A stretch of DNA of 64,000 nucleotides from Hevea brasiliensis (GCF_030052815.1 NC_079503.1:51812735-51876734); one strand, 5' to 3'. Shown: positions 11,614 through 24,995, counted from the stretch's first letter. Notes: a model not told the origin generated them from the letters alone. Numbers and translations are program-made.

Positions 11614-13003
11614 CTCTGTAGAATGGCCTAATGGAACAGTGAACTCTAGCACCCAAAACTGAAATTTCTGATTTATTCTCCATTGGTTAGAAGCAATGAT
11701 TGGCAACTAATGCCAACACTTTTGGGAATCAAAATGTGGTAAAACTATGTGATTAAAACTCATGTAACCATTATATATGAGAAAGTCAATATTTGACTTA
11801 AATGACCAAATGAATGTAACCTTACTTGTTAAGTACAAATATTCAAGAAATAACTTTGTAATGTGCTCTAGTACACCTAGTAAGATTGGTTTGGATAGGT
11901 TGGCATGCCAATAGGGTTCAGTTAGTAGTATTGCACATGGCATTATGCCATTATGTGATTTTATGGCTTTTAGCCATTCTGATATCAGTGTGATACTTGG
12001 CCTTATGCCCAATGTTTATTACAACTTATTAGTTGTTCTGTTGCACACCGTGAGACACATTGTGACAGATGGTGTGACGGCCCTAGGTACTTGGTACCCA
12101 GTGCCAGTTTACCCGTTTATCCAGTCAAGTCATCCAGTATAGGTTACTTGGGCAACCAGAATGGAAATGGATAAATTTAAGTAAAAAAATCTAATATAAA
12201 CAATGCCATATGAATAATATTACAAATAAATTGTCTGTATGAGAAATTAGCATATACACTACATATTTATTTTCTTTTTAGTTCTTTTTATTTTATTATT
12301 GGCACAACTAAGTTGTATTGCTTAGCGCGTTGCTTTTGCCACGCGTAGGTTCTGGAGAGACTGACAGAGAGCCTAGTAGACCATAGACTGAGTGAGACTT
12401 GTATACAGATCTACATAGTGTCCGTGTCACCTCACAGACTACAGTGCATTGGTAGGACACTAGGTCTCATTTTGATATTTTATACTGCTTGTATTTTGTA
12501 ATTAAACTTTTATTTTCTCATGTATAGTCGAAACTCATGTAATATATTTTGGTATTAATGCAAATATTTGTAATTTGTGTTTATAAATGAAAATTTAGTA
12601 TTTATTTTTGATTTGTACATGATTATCATGTGAAATGAATGAATGACAAATGGAAGAATTTTTGAAAAATGGTTGAGAAATATTGAGATTATGTTGATAT
12701 AATGGAGTTTGAGAATGATGGGAAATGTATTAGAAGTGTTTTTCACAGGTTTAGAAGAACTGTTTTATCCATTTTTAGCCAATATTCTGTCGGATTTTCT
12801 ATAAAATTTTCGGAACCTCAATTGAATTTATAATTTCAATAAATGACTTAAATGAGTCAAATTTCATAAATTGCACTTCATAACCATAAAGAAATAAATT
12901 AAGGAAGGATAAAAATAATTGAGAAAAAATATGGTGTTCCGGTACACTGTGTGGCATATCTTGCTCGGCTATACTGTAGACGGGTAAGGGGTGTCACATT
13001 TAG

Positions 13004-13016
13004 TGGTATCAGAGCA
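13004..13016 (+). other. Primer-binding site, initiator tRNA-Met type
   Basis: TGGTATCAGAGCA, five bases after the LTR end: the full consensus for initiator tRNA-Met priming. The leader to the gag ATG holds CTAAT (13087-13091) and a strong pyrimidine tract ending in TAG at 13123, four bases before the ATG. Confidence 0.9.
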
Positions 13017-13126
13017 CGGTTTAGTGCGATTCTAGGTTTAGATAGAGTCCATACCATGTATTGTATTTGTAAGAGTCGAGTTGACACTAATACAGATCTG
13101 TTTGTCTTTCTTATTTTGATTAGGAT

Positions 13127-14345
13127 ATGGACCCCACGTCATAGAGAGCAGTAGATAAGGAAGTGGAGAGTCATGCTCCACCTGCAGCTGCGACTAGGGG
13201 CCAGGAAGAACCTGCTCCACCAGCACCAGCAGTGCCTGCATAGCCTCCGCCGGCTATGTTTCAGCAAATAACTGAATTCTTCAGAGAGATGGCTGGGGTT
13301 ATGCCACCACTACCACCTCCACAACAGAAATCCCATCTAGAAAAATTGAGAAAATTTAGAGCTGTGGACTTCATGGGTAAGAGAGAAGATGACCCGATGG
13401 CTGCTGAAAACTGGTTAGACCGCACCATCCAGGTGTTGAAACAACTCCATTGCACCCCAAAGCAAAACCTGGAGGGTGATATATCTCTGCTACAAGATGA
13501 TGCTTATTAGTGGTGGGCCACTGTATCTGGGGATGTCCGGCCAGAGTTGGTAACTTGGGATTTCTTCCTCGTTGAATTTAAGAAGAAGTATGTGGGAAAT
13601 GTGTACCTGGAAGACAGAAGAAGAGAGTTTATTAGTCTGAGGTAGAGGCAACTATCAGTAGTGGAGTATGAGAGGGAGTTTGTCAGACTAAGCTGCTACG
13701 GAAGGGAGATAGTCCCCACAGAAGCAAAAAGGTGCAAAAGGTTTGAAGAGGGGCTAAATGACAACATCAAAATAATGATCACTACCTTGGGGATTACGAA
13801 CTTTATGAAATTAGTTGAAGCCACACTGAAAGTGGAAAGGGTCAGAGTAAGTGAACAGAATAGGAAAGATAGGCAGCATAAGAGGGAATTTGGACCAGGG
13901 CAGTCAAGTATAACGACTGATAGTAAGAAGCTTAAGAGTTCTGGTTCACAAGATTAGACACAGGGCCAGAAAGGCCAGACTGGGATATCTATAGCTAGCT
14001 CCCCGAGCACAGTAACAAGGGGATCAGCCCCAGTGCCTAAATGTGTGCACTGTGGTAAGAGACATAGAGGGGAGTGTCAACTGTTAATTAGAGAGTATTT
14101 CAAGTGTGGGGCTACGGATCATTTCATAAGAGATTGCCCTTAGAGGAGTGGTTCAAATGCTCCAGTACAAGTTGATAGACCTGCCCCTACAGTTCAAAGG
14201 GGTAAAAGTTCGAGTAGAGCAGAGACGGCTGACATTTCATAGAAGATTATTTCTGAGACAGTCGAAAAGCCCGAAGTCAAGGTAGCACCGCGGGTATATG
14301 TTATGGAAGCTCAGGAGGAGCCGAACCCAGACATTGATAAGGCGA
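13127..14345 (+). pseudogene. gag: gag of the internally deleted element, with a short protease stub
   Basis: The ATG at 13127 starts a single frame. In order: an Ala/Pro-rich N-terminus, the core (LEKLRKFRAVDFMG, ISLLQDDAY, WDFFLVEFKKKY, YEREFVRLSCYG), a basic linker, and zinc-binding motifs CVHCGKRHRGEC (14042-14077) and YFKCG...H...RDCP, whose first Cys is replaced by Tyr. Seven or so in-frame stops, all TAG, interrupt it. The frame reaches the gag/protease border (VYVMEAQEEP) and then jumps directly to the 3' untranslated region. RT, RNase H and integrase are deleted, so the copy was non-autonomous or became so. Confidence 0.85.
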
Positions 14346-14423
14346 TACAAGGAAGTGAAGAAGCAAGGAGGTAGCAACTCCACGATTACTTAAGTCAGGT
14401 AAATTTTGAGGACGAAATTTAAA

Positions 14424-14439
14424 ATTAGAGGGGAAGAGT
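14424..14439 (+). other. Polypurine tract
   Basis: TTAGAGGGGAAGAGT ends directly at the 3' LTR start TGTAACACCC. It is preceded by GAGGACGAAATTT, a conserved pre-PPT block that also stands before the LTRs at 39511 and 62371. Confidence 0.85.
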
Positions 14440-16406
14440 TGTAACACCCTCACTGTAGTAATTTCGTACATTCTATTGTTTTGGTGACCGGTGTTAGTCC
14501 AGACAACTAGAACATCTGGAAAAATATTTAGACTAGAGTGAAGAATCATAAATAACTCAAATATTAATAAGAAAAATTTAGAAAAAATTTTAGAAATAAA
14601 ATACAACCAAGTTAAATGAGCCGGTGCCCTAGCAATGGGTAACCCAGTGGGAAGTTGCTGTTTTCACAACTAGAAGCCCTAAACTCAGGGGAAAATTCAT
14701 GAAATAATTTTTGGGACTCTAGAGAACAGTCATTGAGGTTTCTATGGCATTAGAATGCCAAGAAAAGGCTTAGAAATTTTTTTCGATCAATAGCCAAACG
14801 GAGGGCATTTTGGTCATTTCATCTTCGAAGATGATTTTTAACCGACTTCTCCAGTTAAGTAAATAATTATTATGATATAAAATGTGAATAAATATTGCTA
14901 AAAATTTAATTGAAAATGAGTAGAAAAGAAAAAGAAAAGAAAATGAATTAAATAGGAAATTTGACATCATTATGATGTCATTAAAATATTTTTATCCAAT
15001 CACATTGTGATACATGGCTATAACTCACTTAAAATGAATTAAATGGGTAGAAATGAAGGAAAAAAAATCAGATTGCTTCTTCTTCCTTCTTCTTCCATCC
15101 AAACCAGCTCCCTCCCCTTTCCACCATTAAAGCTCCATGTAACACCCCTATTTGCATAGCCTAGTATATTTCACTGTTCCGGTGACTGGTGTCGGTTTGG
15201 ACAATTAAGGGGATTAGAACCACACTTAAGACAACTAGAGAAGCCATAAACACAAATAATTAGTAATGTCCAATTAGTTAAGTATAAATAAGAAAAATAG
15301 AACATAAGAAGTTAAACGAGCCGAGAGTCATAGCGATGGGTGACCTTCTCGGGAATGATTGCGAAGTCATTTTAAACTCAAATTTTAAACCGTAAAATGT
15401 GACGCCACAGTCCTTAGGACCCTTATGAACACAGTGGAAAAGAGAAAATCACAAAAAAGAACTGTTAAGCCAGTCAAATAATTAGGTTAGGAGCCGAAAG
15501 AAATATTGGATTATTTGCAAACCGGGATGAACAGGCGAGCGAGAGCTGACTCCTGACCTAACTGTCAAATAAAATTGGAGAAAATAAAATTTCGGAATCG
15601 AGAATTAAATTAAAGAACTAATAGAAAAAAAAAAGAAGAGAATGGAAAAGTTAAAATGTGATGACATCATGCATGACCTCATGCATGATGTCATAAAGAA
15701 TATAATTAATTAATTTATTTATTTTGATTTTTGGTCTTTCTAAAGAGATAAAAGACAAAAGAAAAGAAAAGAAAAAAAAAATTAAAAGCCTCATCTTCCT
15801 CAAGGTGGACGTCTCCATCCTTCTCCCTCCCTCACCATTGCAAATCTCATTTTAAGCTTGCTTCAAGCTTTGAAACCCTTACCAAATCCCAACTTCTTCT
15901 ATAATCACTCCATAAAACCTTATTCCCTTCCCTTGAGAAAGAAATTTAACAAGAAAGAAAGAAGAAAAGGGGAGGAAAATTGAAGATTGGATATCAAAGT
16001 TGAGGTAAATACATTAATTTGAAAGTTTGAGATTATTTGTTGTGTTTTTAGCTTGAATTACTTGTAAATAAACTTAAAATAAAAAAAATATGTGCGAGGG
16101 ACTAAACTAAAATTCATCCATCAGGGAGGGGAGAGTGATTTTCATGAGTTTGATTGAGTTAAACATGTTAAGATGCTTGAATGAGTTGAAAGATTGTGTT
16201 TATATGCTTTGAATTAGTTAATTGCAATAGATTAGAGTGGTTAGGGTTTGAGACCTAGGGTTTTGAGGAAAAAATTTGGAAAAATTTGTAAATGGTGTCT
16301 TTGACCTAATATGAAGTGAAAAATGGTCATTTATGACCAAATGAAGTGTGTTAGAAGTGTTGGAATTAAAAGTCAATTCGGATTGGATAAGGTCATGTGC
16401 TGGCAG

Positions 16407-17110
16407 CATAACTAAAATATCCTTTGAGGGACCAAAAATGAAATTTTACAAGTCCAATGGATATGGGACCAATTGGGGATGCAAATAGGCACTAAATGAC
16501 ACAATTTTTATTTAGGAAGTATGCCCAAAAAGTGACTAAAACCTAGTGAACAAATTGACCAAAGTTGAGAAATCACAGTCTGCCTCTGCACAACCTGACC
16601 AAATGAACAGTGTTTGTTCATTTAGTCATAACTCGAGCTAGGCAGGTCAAAATGACCTGAAATTTTACCAGTGGTTATATGAGATATAGATCTAAAACTT
16701 TCCTGAAGAATACAAACCCAGATTATGCCATTAACCAAATCAAATTACTGAGCAAAGTTGGGTCACTGAATCTGCAGACTGCAGATTTGCCATTTGAACA
16801 GTAAAGTTTCAATGGCTATAACTCTCTCTAGAAAACTCCGATTTAGGTGATTCTTGAACTAATAGAAATATAAGGCATAGTAGAACATTTCATATGAAGA
16901 AAGTTAGACCAAATTATGGACCTAACTTAATCAAATTGCTGAACAAAGATGGAATTAATAATCTGCCATAACAAAATTCTGCAGCATGAACAGTAAACGT
17001 AATTTGCTTATAACTTGAGCTAGAAAACTCCAATTGGAGTTATTCAAAAACGAAAATAAACTTAAGACAATAGGGAACATTTTCTATGAAGAAAGTTTTG
17101 CCAAATTCCA
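16407..17110 (+). repeat. Four diverged copies of the LTR module
   Basis: Copies begin at about 16407, 16627, 16816 and 17008, spaced about 220, 189 and 192 nt. Each has (A)TAACTnnnnCTA near its start, and A(A)CnTTTnnnTGAAGAA near its end, often with CCAAATT after. The last copies match best: CTAGAAAACTCC occurs in copies 3 and 4. Confidence 0.55.
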
Positions 17111-18070
17111 ACAGTAAACTGACCAATAAAATAGTACAATTAGAGACATCAAAACTGAAAATTTGGCCATTTTGCCTAAAAGACCTAAGTTTTGAGAAAA
17201 TGATCAAAACCAACAAGTTTAGTGACCAAAATGTGGTATGTGGGTGAAGTTGGAGTTCCCATACCTATTAAGCCTTAGAAAGTCAACACTTTGACTTGAA
17301 TAGTGTAGTGAATAGTAACCCGAAACACAAAATTTCGAGAACGTCGAGTTTAGCACGTTAGAGCTAGGTAAAAATAAGGCTAAACTTATTTTTGGATTTA
17401 TGTTAAATTATGGTACTGAAACATTCTAAAATTGTGTGTTTTAGTTGAAAAGAATACCGGAAAGGAACCCGAGGAATCGAGTCAAGGCCAAGAGGCGACT
17501 CGCTTGAGGTTTTTGCACAACATCACTATGCTTTAAAATTCATTGATAAAGTGAATGAAATATGCATTTTACTTTTGCTTTGAATTGTTGAAAGTTTATT
17601 GCGACCTTATTTATGATGTTTTGATTTAAATTTTGAAAGTTATTCTGTATATTTGAAATGACAATGTTTAGCAAATTGTTAAGATAAGTTTTGAAACCAC
17701 AGTGTCATGACCATATATTTGAACACCTCACTAGCAAGACTAGTGGGGGTAATTAGTTTCGAATTTTGATTTCTTCTCTGGAGAAGTGTTGAGGTGTGCC
17801 AGTAGAAGAGGATGTGAATGGATATCCATATATTTGAGCTAGCTAGCCTTGTGATGTGATTTCTCTTTAGCCTCTGGCTATTGAGATTCTATTTGTTTCG
17901 AATGGCATGAACTAACTGTGGGTTTTATGAAATGTGATTTGATACTTCAAAATGAAATTGTTTGGGATTAAAATCTCATAAATTATGTTTTGTGTTTAAC
18001 TCGCATGCTCAGTTCAAATTTTGAATAAATGTGATTTTATTTCTGCATAAAGATTATTTTAGTATGTTGT

Positions 18071-18118
18071 GCACCACTGAGTCCTAGTACTCAGCGATAG
18101 CTTTTATTGCTGTCGCAG
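18071..18118 (+). other. Twin RNA hairpin, G-C variant
   Basis: CTGAGT-cctagt-ACTCAG replaces CTAAGC...GCTTAG of type A LTRs with both sides of the stem changed together. It is followed by GCGATAGC-ttttatt-GCTGTCGC, the second stem (one G-U pair). Confidence 0.7.
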
Positions 18119-20058
18119 ATATAGAGACTAGAGGAGTAGCAGACTGAGCTGCTGAGGATGGAGGATTTATCAGCTTGAAGTCATTAGGTATAATTTATAC
18201 CATAACTGTAAATATTTCTTTTGATGTATGTATTGCACATAAATGTATGGACATGTAAAATGGGTCTTGAGCAGCTTGTACAAAGTTTGTATGAAGTTTG
18301 TAATAAAAAAATTTAGTTTGAATTTCCTTTGATGTAAATTTTGTAATGATGTATATATATAAATTGTTTTGTCTCTAATGAAATATGAGTGGAACTATTT
18401 TATTTAATTTGAATGAAATGTATTGTTAGTATTTTGAGGATTATTGAATTTTGAACTTGAGAAATTGATTGAAATGATTGTGGAGTTGTTGAAAAGGATT
18501 GAGTTTGATTGTGAAATTGAAGTAGTTGTTGAGAAAACATTTTTAGAAGTGCTTTTTACAGGTATTTGAAGAACTGATTTCTCAAAATACAAACAGAACT
18601 CTGTCAAAATTTTTATAAAATTGCGGAAAACTAAAATGGACCAAAAATATTAACTAGTTTTAATTTCAATTAAATGTTTTAAATACCTATTAGAAAATGC
18701 TCATCACTTAACAAAAGTAAGAAAATTGTTTTAAAATCCCTTGTAGGGTACTTAATGAGTTATCGGTAGGTGAAGTGCGGTAGTTCATTAGGTATTCTAC
18801 GGGATCATGTTATGCCTTACAGAGGGGTAAGGTGTGACACTCCACTAAGCCTTGGTTAACCCACCAAACCATGTCAAAACCCTAGCTTTCCTTCATAAAA
18901 ACTCATCTTCACACCTAGAGCAAGCTTTGGACAGCAAAAAGAAAGGAAGAAAATAAAGTTTTGAAGTCTTGGAAAGTGACTAAGTCAAGGTTAATGCCAA
19001 TTCCTTCTAGAAATTTTGTGTATATCTTATGTGGAGTAGGAATTGAGTGAGAAAATTAAGTGGAATTAAACAAAATTTGCATGATGAATTTCTTCCAATT
19101 TCAGCAGCCTTATGGTCTCTTAGGGTTTCATCAATTTTATTACATAATAGTTGTGTATGGCTATTATTGAACATGATTGTGGTGTTTTAATTCATGGATT
19201 GTATGTATATAGAGAATTAAAATTGTTGGAGTTAAGGTTTGAGCACCAAAAGTAGAATTTTGTTTATGTATTGATGAAAAGAGGTTGTAATGGTCGATTA
19301 GTGACCATTTGGTCATGTTTGAGTAGGAAATTGAGTGAATTGTGCCAAGGGAATTGAGGTTAGGTATGTTGTCTAATGTGCCCTACAGGTCTAGATGTGA
19401 GTCCAACAAGTTTGGGCAGTTATAACTTGAGTTTGTAGGTTCAATTGATGCAAGGCCAATTATACATGTAGTTAGACACATAATGGCGCAACTTTGATGA
19501 AGGAACTCTGTTCAGAAAATAAACTTAAGATGCCCTAAAAATTGACCAAATCTGGGTAGCACCAATTCTGCTGGTGCAAAATGACCAAATAAGCAGTGTT
19601 CATTCATTTGGTCATAACTCAGCTTAGAAAGGTCCAATTGACCTGGAATGTATATCAATGGAAAGCTTAGACAAATTAGAACAACTTTCATGTAGAATAC
19701 AAACTCAAATTCTAGACTTAACCAAATAAAATTGCTAGCTAAAGTTGAACTACCAAATCTAGCAGAACCAAAATTGCCCAGAAATTCTGGGTAAAGGTAA
19801 TTTGACCAGTTATGGTAAAATAACCATAACTTGAGCTATAAAACTCTAAATGGGGTGGTTCAAAAAGTGAAATGTAACTAGACATAATAAGGAACAATTT
19901 TGATACATTTAATCGAATTCTCTCTATAGAATGGCTTAATGGAACAGTGAACTCTAGCACCCAAAACTAAAATTTTCTGATTTATTCTCCATTGTTTAGA
20001 AGCAATGATTGGCAACTAATGCCAATACTTTTGGGAATCAAAATGTGGTAAGTCTATG

Positions 20059-23000
20059 TGTAACACCCCTATGTTCGGTAGTGCGTTCTACTGTTCTGGT
20101 AACCAATGTTGTCCGGATAGCTAGGATGCCTAGAACTACACTTAGATATGGGTGAGGAGACATAAAATAATGAAATACAAGAAAAGAAAATATAAGAAAA
20201 ACAAAGGAAAAATAATAGCAATGAAATGTAACCAAGTTAAACGGGCCGAGAACCATAGAGATGGGTGACCGCACCGGGAAGTTGCGGCGTGGACCGTTGA
20301 CTAGCCCTAGACTGTGGGGAACCCTGGAAAATATTTTTAAGACTTAAATAAACATCTATTGAAGTATAAATATTATTAGAAATATCAAAGAAAAATTAAA
20401 TAATTAGTACAAAGAAAGACGAGAAATCGAGAAAATGACAAAACTCGGTGTTACCAAAAAATCGAGAATGCAACCCGAACAGGGGCATTGTGGTCATTTG
20501 ACACCCCGAGTTGTCTTTTGACCTAAATGTCCATTAAAAATAAATGATATTACACTTGAAAAATGTCATGAAAAATTATAATAGTGGTACATAATCTAAA
20601 TAGCAAAAGATAGGAGGAAAATCTGGAAAATTGGAAAGTTTAATATTAAAATATATTTTTATTCAATTAGTGCTCCTCTAACACCCCTTACGTGGACCTT
20701 TAATCAACCTTTGGACAAAAAAAATTCTATCATCTTCAACCTTGGGAAAAACCAGCCGAAACAAGTGAGAGAAACCTCCATGGCCGAATCCTTTCCAAGC
20801 TCCATGCAATCCACTTTGAGCCATCATTTTCACTAAGTCTCTTATTTAAAGTTAATCCTCACCTTGCAAGGAAGATTTTGATACCAATTTTAAGGAGGTT
20901 TAGTGAGGTTTTGGTCAAGCTTCAAAAGTGGTAAGTGTGTATTTTTGATTCTTGTTTCATTAAACTTTGAGTGGATGTTGTGGTGAGTTGATTTGTGGAA
21001 GAAGTTTTGATGTTTAATGAGTTAATGGTGGTGCACCATTTTGGCAGCCATGAAACCTCACTATGAACAGCTTGTTCTTGCATGTAAATAGTAGTTTGAA
21101 TGATGATTTAAATGTTTGATTGTATTGTAGTTGAATTCCATGTGTAAGGTTTGATTTGGAAGCTTGAAAAGTGAAAATGGAAATTAATGAGTATGTGTAA
21201 ACTTGTGGCAGCCTCATGAAGAAGATTAAAGTGTTTGAGTTTATGAAATATTGTTGAATTATGTTGTCATTGATGGCAGCATGTGTATATAAATAATTGT
21301 TTGAATTTGGACATGTAAATGAGGTATGTCATATGGTTAAATTATTTTAAATGGACTTTGGAAAATTCTGTGTTATAGTGTGTATATTGAGAGTGGTTAC
21401 AAGCTGCCAAAATGACAAAAAATGTGACGTAAAGTGTGTTAATGTTAATTTACAAAACAGAATTAGCATGAAGGAAGTAGTTTAGTAAGTATAAAATATG
21501 TAATTGGTATGTGATGAAGAAGTGTGTAATAGGGTAGTGTGTGTTTTAGCTTAGAACCTTAAGTGTGTGACTCCAATTGGTATGAGACCAATTGGAGATG
21601 AAACTAGGCACAAAATGTGCTAACTTTCATGAAGGAAGCTTACCTAAATTCTACCTAGAAGGTGACTTGAAAAATGACCAAATCCAGATTAGTGACTTGA
21701 AAGCTTGAAAATTGACCATTTGGGCAATAATAAGTGTTTTCACCATAACTTACTCAAAACAGGTCCAATTGACCTGAAAATTTTACCATGAATATTTGAG
21801 ACATATATCTACAATTCTTATGAAGACACCAAAGCCCAGAATGGCCAAAACCAAACCAAATAGCTTGCACAAATTCGGGTATAAAAACTGGCCGAACCAA
21901 AAGTGACCTAAAAATGACCTAAAGTTACCATTTTGATGCATTCTGTCCAGCATTGGTAAATTGACCATAACTTGGTCTACATAACTCAGAATGATCTGAA
22001 ATTTTGCCCCGTGTGCAATAAGACGTAGACCTACATATTTTTAGTTTGGACCAAAACTCGAAAACCAAGGAAACTAGGTCATCCAGCTAGGTCAAAATAG
22101 TACACCGAAATCCGGTAAATTGCAATAAAATGCAATACACTTGGAAATGAATTTGGTAACATGTACCAACACTAAAAGGCTATAAAATGTGACATATTGG
22201 TAACATTAAACCTAATTCACCTAGAGTGCACCGAGGGTCAATATTTTAGGTTGACTAAGGAAAATAATAGAATTCAATAAATTAATTATTAAGCCTTATT
22301 GTTAGAGACAGTTTAAATGAGTATTGAATCACATCAAATTGTGTGTTTCAGTTAGCAAAGACTCAGGGAAGGGGAAGGAAACACTGAGTCAAGACCAAGA
22401 GACATTTATCAGAGGTTTGTGCACAACAGTTATTTCTTTTGAATTTTCAAGTGAAATGAATTATGACAATTTGTCTGTTATTGTTTAAATTGTGAAAATT
22501 GGTTTGAATGATATTTGATGGATACTTATTGCTTGAAAAACATTGTAAATGGTTTGAAACCACAGCTATCATGTATATTGATATATTCCTCGCTCGCTTG
22601 TTTAGTGGGACGAATTAACTTTGAATTTCCTCTCTGGCTGAAGTGTTTAGGTGTGTGCCTATTGAGGACGAATAGAATGAGTACTCATATCATTGTTAGC
22701 TAGCTATGTTATTCCTCACTAGCCATTGGCTTTTGGGAAGAATTGAACTTTGGAACATGATTAAGTTGTGTGTGTGATTTATTGATATTTATTGTGATAT
22801 TGTGAAATAGAGTTTAAATTCTTTATGACATTCACTGTCTTTGAATTTAACTACTATTTTAAGTATCCACTATTTATACGACTTATGATTTATGATTTAA
22901 AGTTGTATTTTGTTAATGTTGTGCACCACTGAGACATTGGCTCAGCGATAGCTTTTCATTGCTGTCGCAGGTAGACAGACTGACAGGGTAGCAGACTAGG

Positions 23001-23592
23001 CTATTAGTGCTACATTGAGAGTTCATCGGGTATATTAAGTATACCATATCTTTCATTTTGTATTGTAATGTATGTTCACTGTATGTATATATTGTTCTTG
23101 GTTTTGAGCAGTTGTAAATTAAAATTGTACATTAAAGTTGTAAACAAAATTTGTAAATTATTTTGGCTTGTAAAAATTGAAATATATTTCTTTTATCTCA
23201 ACTTTTGAAAACACTAGAAAATTATTGTGAATTTGAGTTGGCAAATATTGAGAAACTTATTGTGTTGATTGGATATTGGAGTTTGAGGACTGAACAAAAT
23301 ATTTGAAGTGCTTTTTACAGGTTTTTGAAGAACTGGTTTATTCAAAATACAGATGACACTCTGCCAAAATTTTACAAAAATTATTAATTTTTCAAATGTG
23401 TTATCTAGTTTCACTTCGGTTAAAATTTTTTTTAACACCTGTAAATAGTGCTCATCACTATAAAAAAAAGAAGTAAGAAAATGTTTAAAATCCCTTGTAG
23501 TGTATTTAATGGGTTATCAATAGACGAAGTTAGTAATTCATTAGGTATACCACGGGATCATATTATTCCTTACGGAGGGGTAGGGTGTGACA
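20059..23592 (+). mobile_element. Type B solo LTR with CTATG target-site duplication
   Basis: 3,534 bp, TGTAACACCCCTATGTTC...GGGTGTGACA, flanked by CTATG at 20054-20058 and 23593-23597. The uninterrupted site is visible in the sister LTR near 11745. It contains a 5S-like segment (20234-20282), three modules (about 21560, 21745 and 21965), a donor-like GGTAAGTG near 20931 and an acceptor-like TGTGTTTCAG near 22341, and the twin hairpin (22923-22970). Confidence 0.92.
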
Positions 23593-24844
23593 CTATGTGA
23601 TTAAAACTCATGTAACCATTATATACGAGAAAGTTAATATTTTGACTTAAATGACCAAATGAATAGTAATTTTACATGTTAAGTACAAATATTCAAGAAA
23701 TAACTTTGTAATGTGCCCTAGCACACCTAATAAGATTGGTTTGGATAAGTTGGCATACCATTAGGGTTTAGTTAGCAGTACTGCACATGGCATTATGTCA
23801 TTATGTGATTTTATGGCTTTTAGCCATTCTGATATCAGTGTAATACTTGGCCCTGTGCCCAATGTTTATTACAGCTTATTATCTATTCTGTTGCACACCG
23901 GGAGACACATTGTGACCGATGGTGTGATCGCTGAGTAGTTGGTATCGATGCGGTTACCCGTTTATCGATCCGATCATCCAAAGATAGGTTACTTGGGCAA
24001 CCAGAATGGAAATAGATAAATTTAACTAAAAAAATCTAATATAAACAACGCTATATGAATAATATTACAAATAAATTGTCTGTATGAGAAATCAGCATAT
24101 ACACTGCATATTTATTTTCTTTTTAGTTCTTTTTATTTTATTATTGGCACCACTAAGCTGCATTGCTTAGCGCGTTGCTTTTTGCCATGCCTAGGTTCTG
24201 GAGAGACTGACAGAGAGCCTAGTAGACCACAGACTGGGTGAGACTTGTATACAGATCTACACAGTGTCCGTGTTACCTCACAGACTACAGTGCATTGGTA
24301 AGACACTAGGTCCTATTTTGGTATTTTGTACTACTTGTATTTTGTAATTAAACTTTTATTTTCTCATGTATAGTTGAAACTCATGTAATATATCTTGGTA
24401 TTAATGCAAATATTTGTAATTTATGTTTATAAATGTAAATTTAGTAGTTATTTATGATTTGCACATGATTATCATGTGAAATAAATGAATGACAAATAGA
24501 AGAATTTTTGAAAAATGGTTGAGAAATATTAAGATTATGTTGATATAATGGAGTTTGAGAATGATGGGAAATGTATTAGAAGTGTTTTTCACAGGTTCCG
24601 AAGAACTGTTTTATACATTTTTAGCCGATACTCTGTCGGATTTTCTATAAAATTTTTGGAACCTCAAATGAATTTATAATTTCAATAAATAACTTAAATG
24701 AGCCATATTTCACAAATTGCACTTCATAACCATAAATAAATAAATTAAGGAAGGATAAAAATAATTGAGAAAAAATATGGTGTTCCAGTACACTGTGTGG
24801 CATATCTTGCTCGGCTATACTGTAGACAGGTAAGGGGTGTCATA

Positions 24845-24995
24845 ATAAGGCAGCCATCTGTTGTTCAAATTGAGTAGGAAATTGCGGTACTTGAGGAGCT
24901 AGAGTGGCTGACCCACTCACATTCTAGAGTGTTGGGGCTTCCCCTTGTGCCTCAGCCTCTACAGACTATTTCACGGAATGATCTCCTTCTTCCAT
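24845..24995 (-). pseudogene. gag: gag N-terminus of the minus-strand type B element (continues at 9811)
   Basis: The ATG reads leftwards from 24995 (MEEGDHSVK, then a TAG stop). This matches the starts of the gags at 43237 (MKEGDCSVD) and 50543 (MKEGDHSME). It was cut off from its main body by the insertion of 9817-24844. Confidence 0.8.

Larger units (their letters stand above)
9817..12998 (+). mobile_element. 5' LTR (type A) of the internally deleted element 9817-24844
   Basis: 3,182 bp, TGTAACACCC...GGGGTGTCACA. It is preceded by ATAAG at 9812-9816, which matches ATAAG at 24845-24849 beyond the 3' LTR. It contains a 5S-like segment (9986-10034), a TGACATCA/TGATGTCA palindrome (10360-10378), three copies of the LTR module (11109-11613) and the twin hairpin (12301-12350). 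By eye it is about 90% identical to the 3' LTR over the first 170 bases, so the insertion is not recent. Confidence 0.9.
15138..18839 (+). mobile_element. Type B solo LTR with CTCCA target-site duplication
   Basis: 3,702 bp, TGTAACACCCCTATTTGC...GGTGTGACA, flanked by CTCCA at 15133-15137 and 18840-18844. The empty site can be read from the matching LTR near 10528, confirming the insertion. It holds a 5S-like segment (15310-15358), four copies of the LTR module (16407-17110), a CACTAG/CTAGTG hairpin near 17730, and the twin hairpin with a G-C variant stem (18071-18118). Confidence 0.92.
14440..24844 (+). mobile_element. 3' LTR (type A) of the internally deleted element, with two nested solo LTRs
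   Basis: The LTR sequence is 14440-15137, 18845-20058 and 23598-24844, about 3.16 kb once the two insertions and their duplications are removed, matching the 3,182-bp 5' LTR. It ends GGGGTGTCATA and is followed by ATAAG (24845-24849). The 5S-like segment is at about 14608-14655 and the twin hairpin at 24147-24192. Confidence 0.9.
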
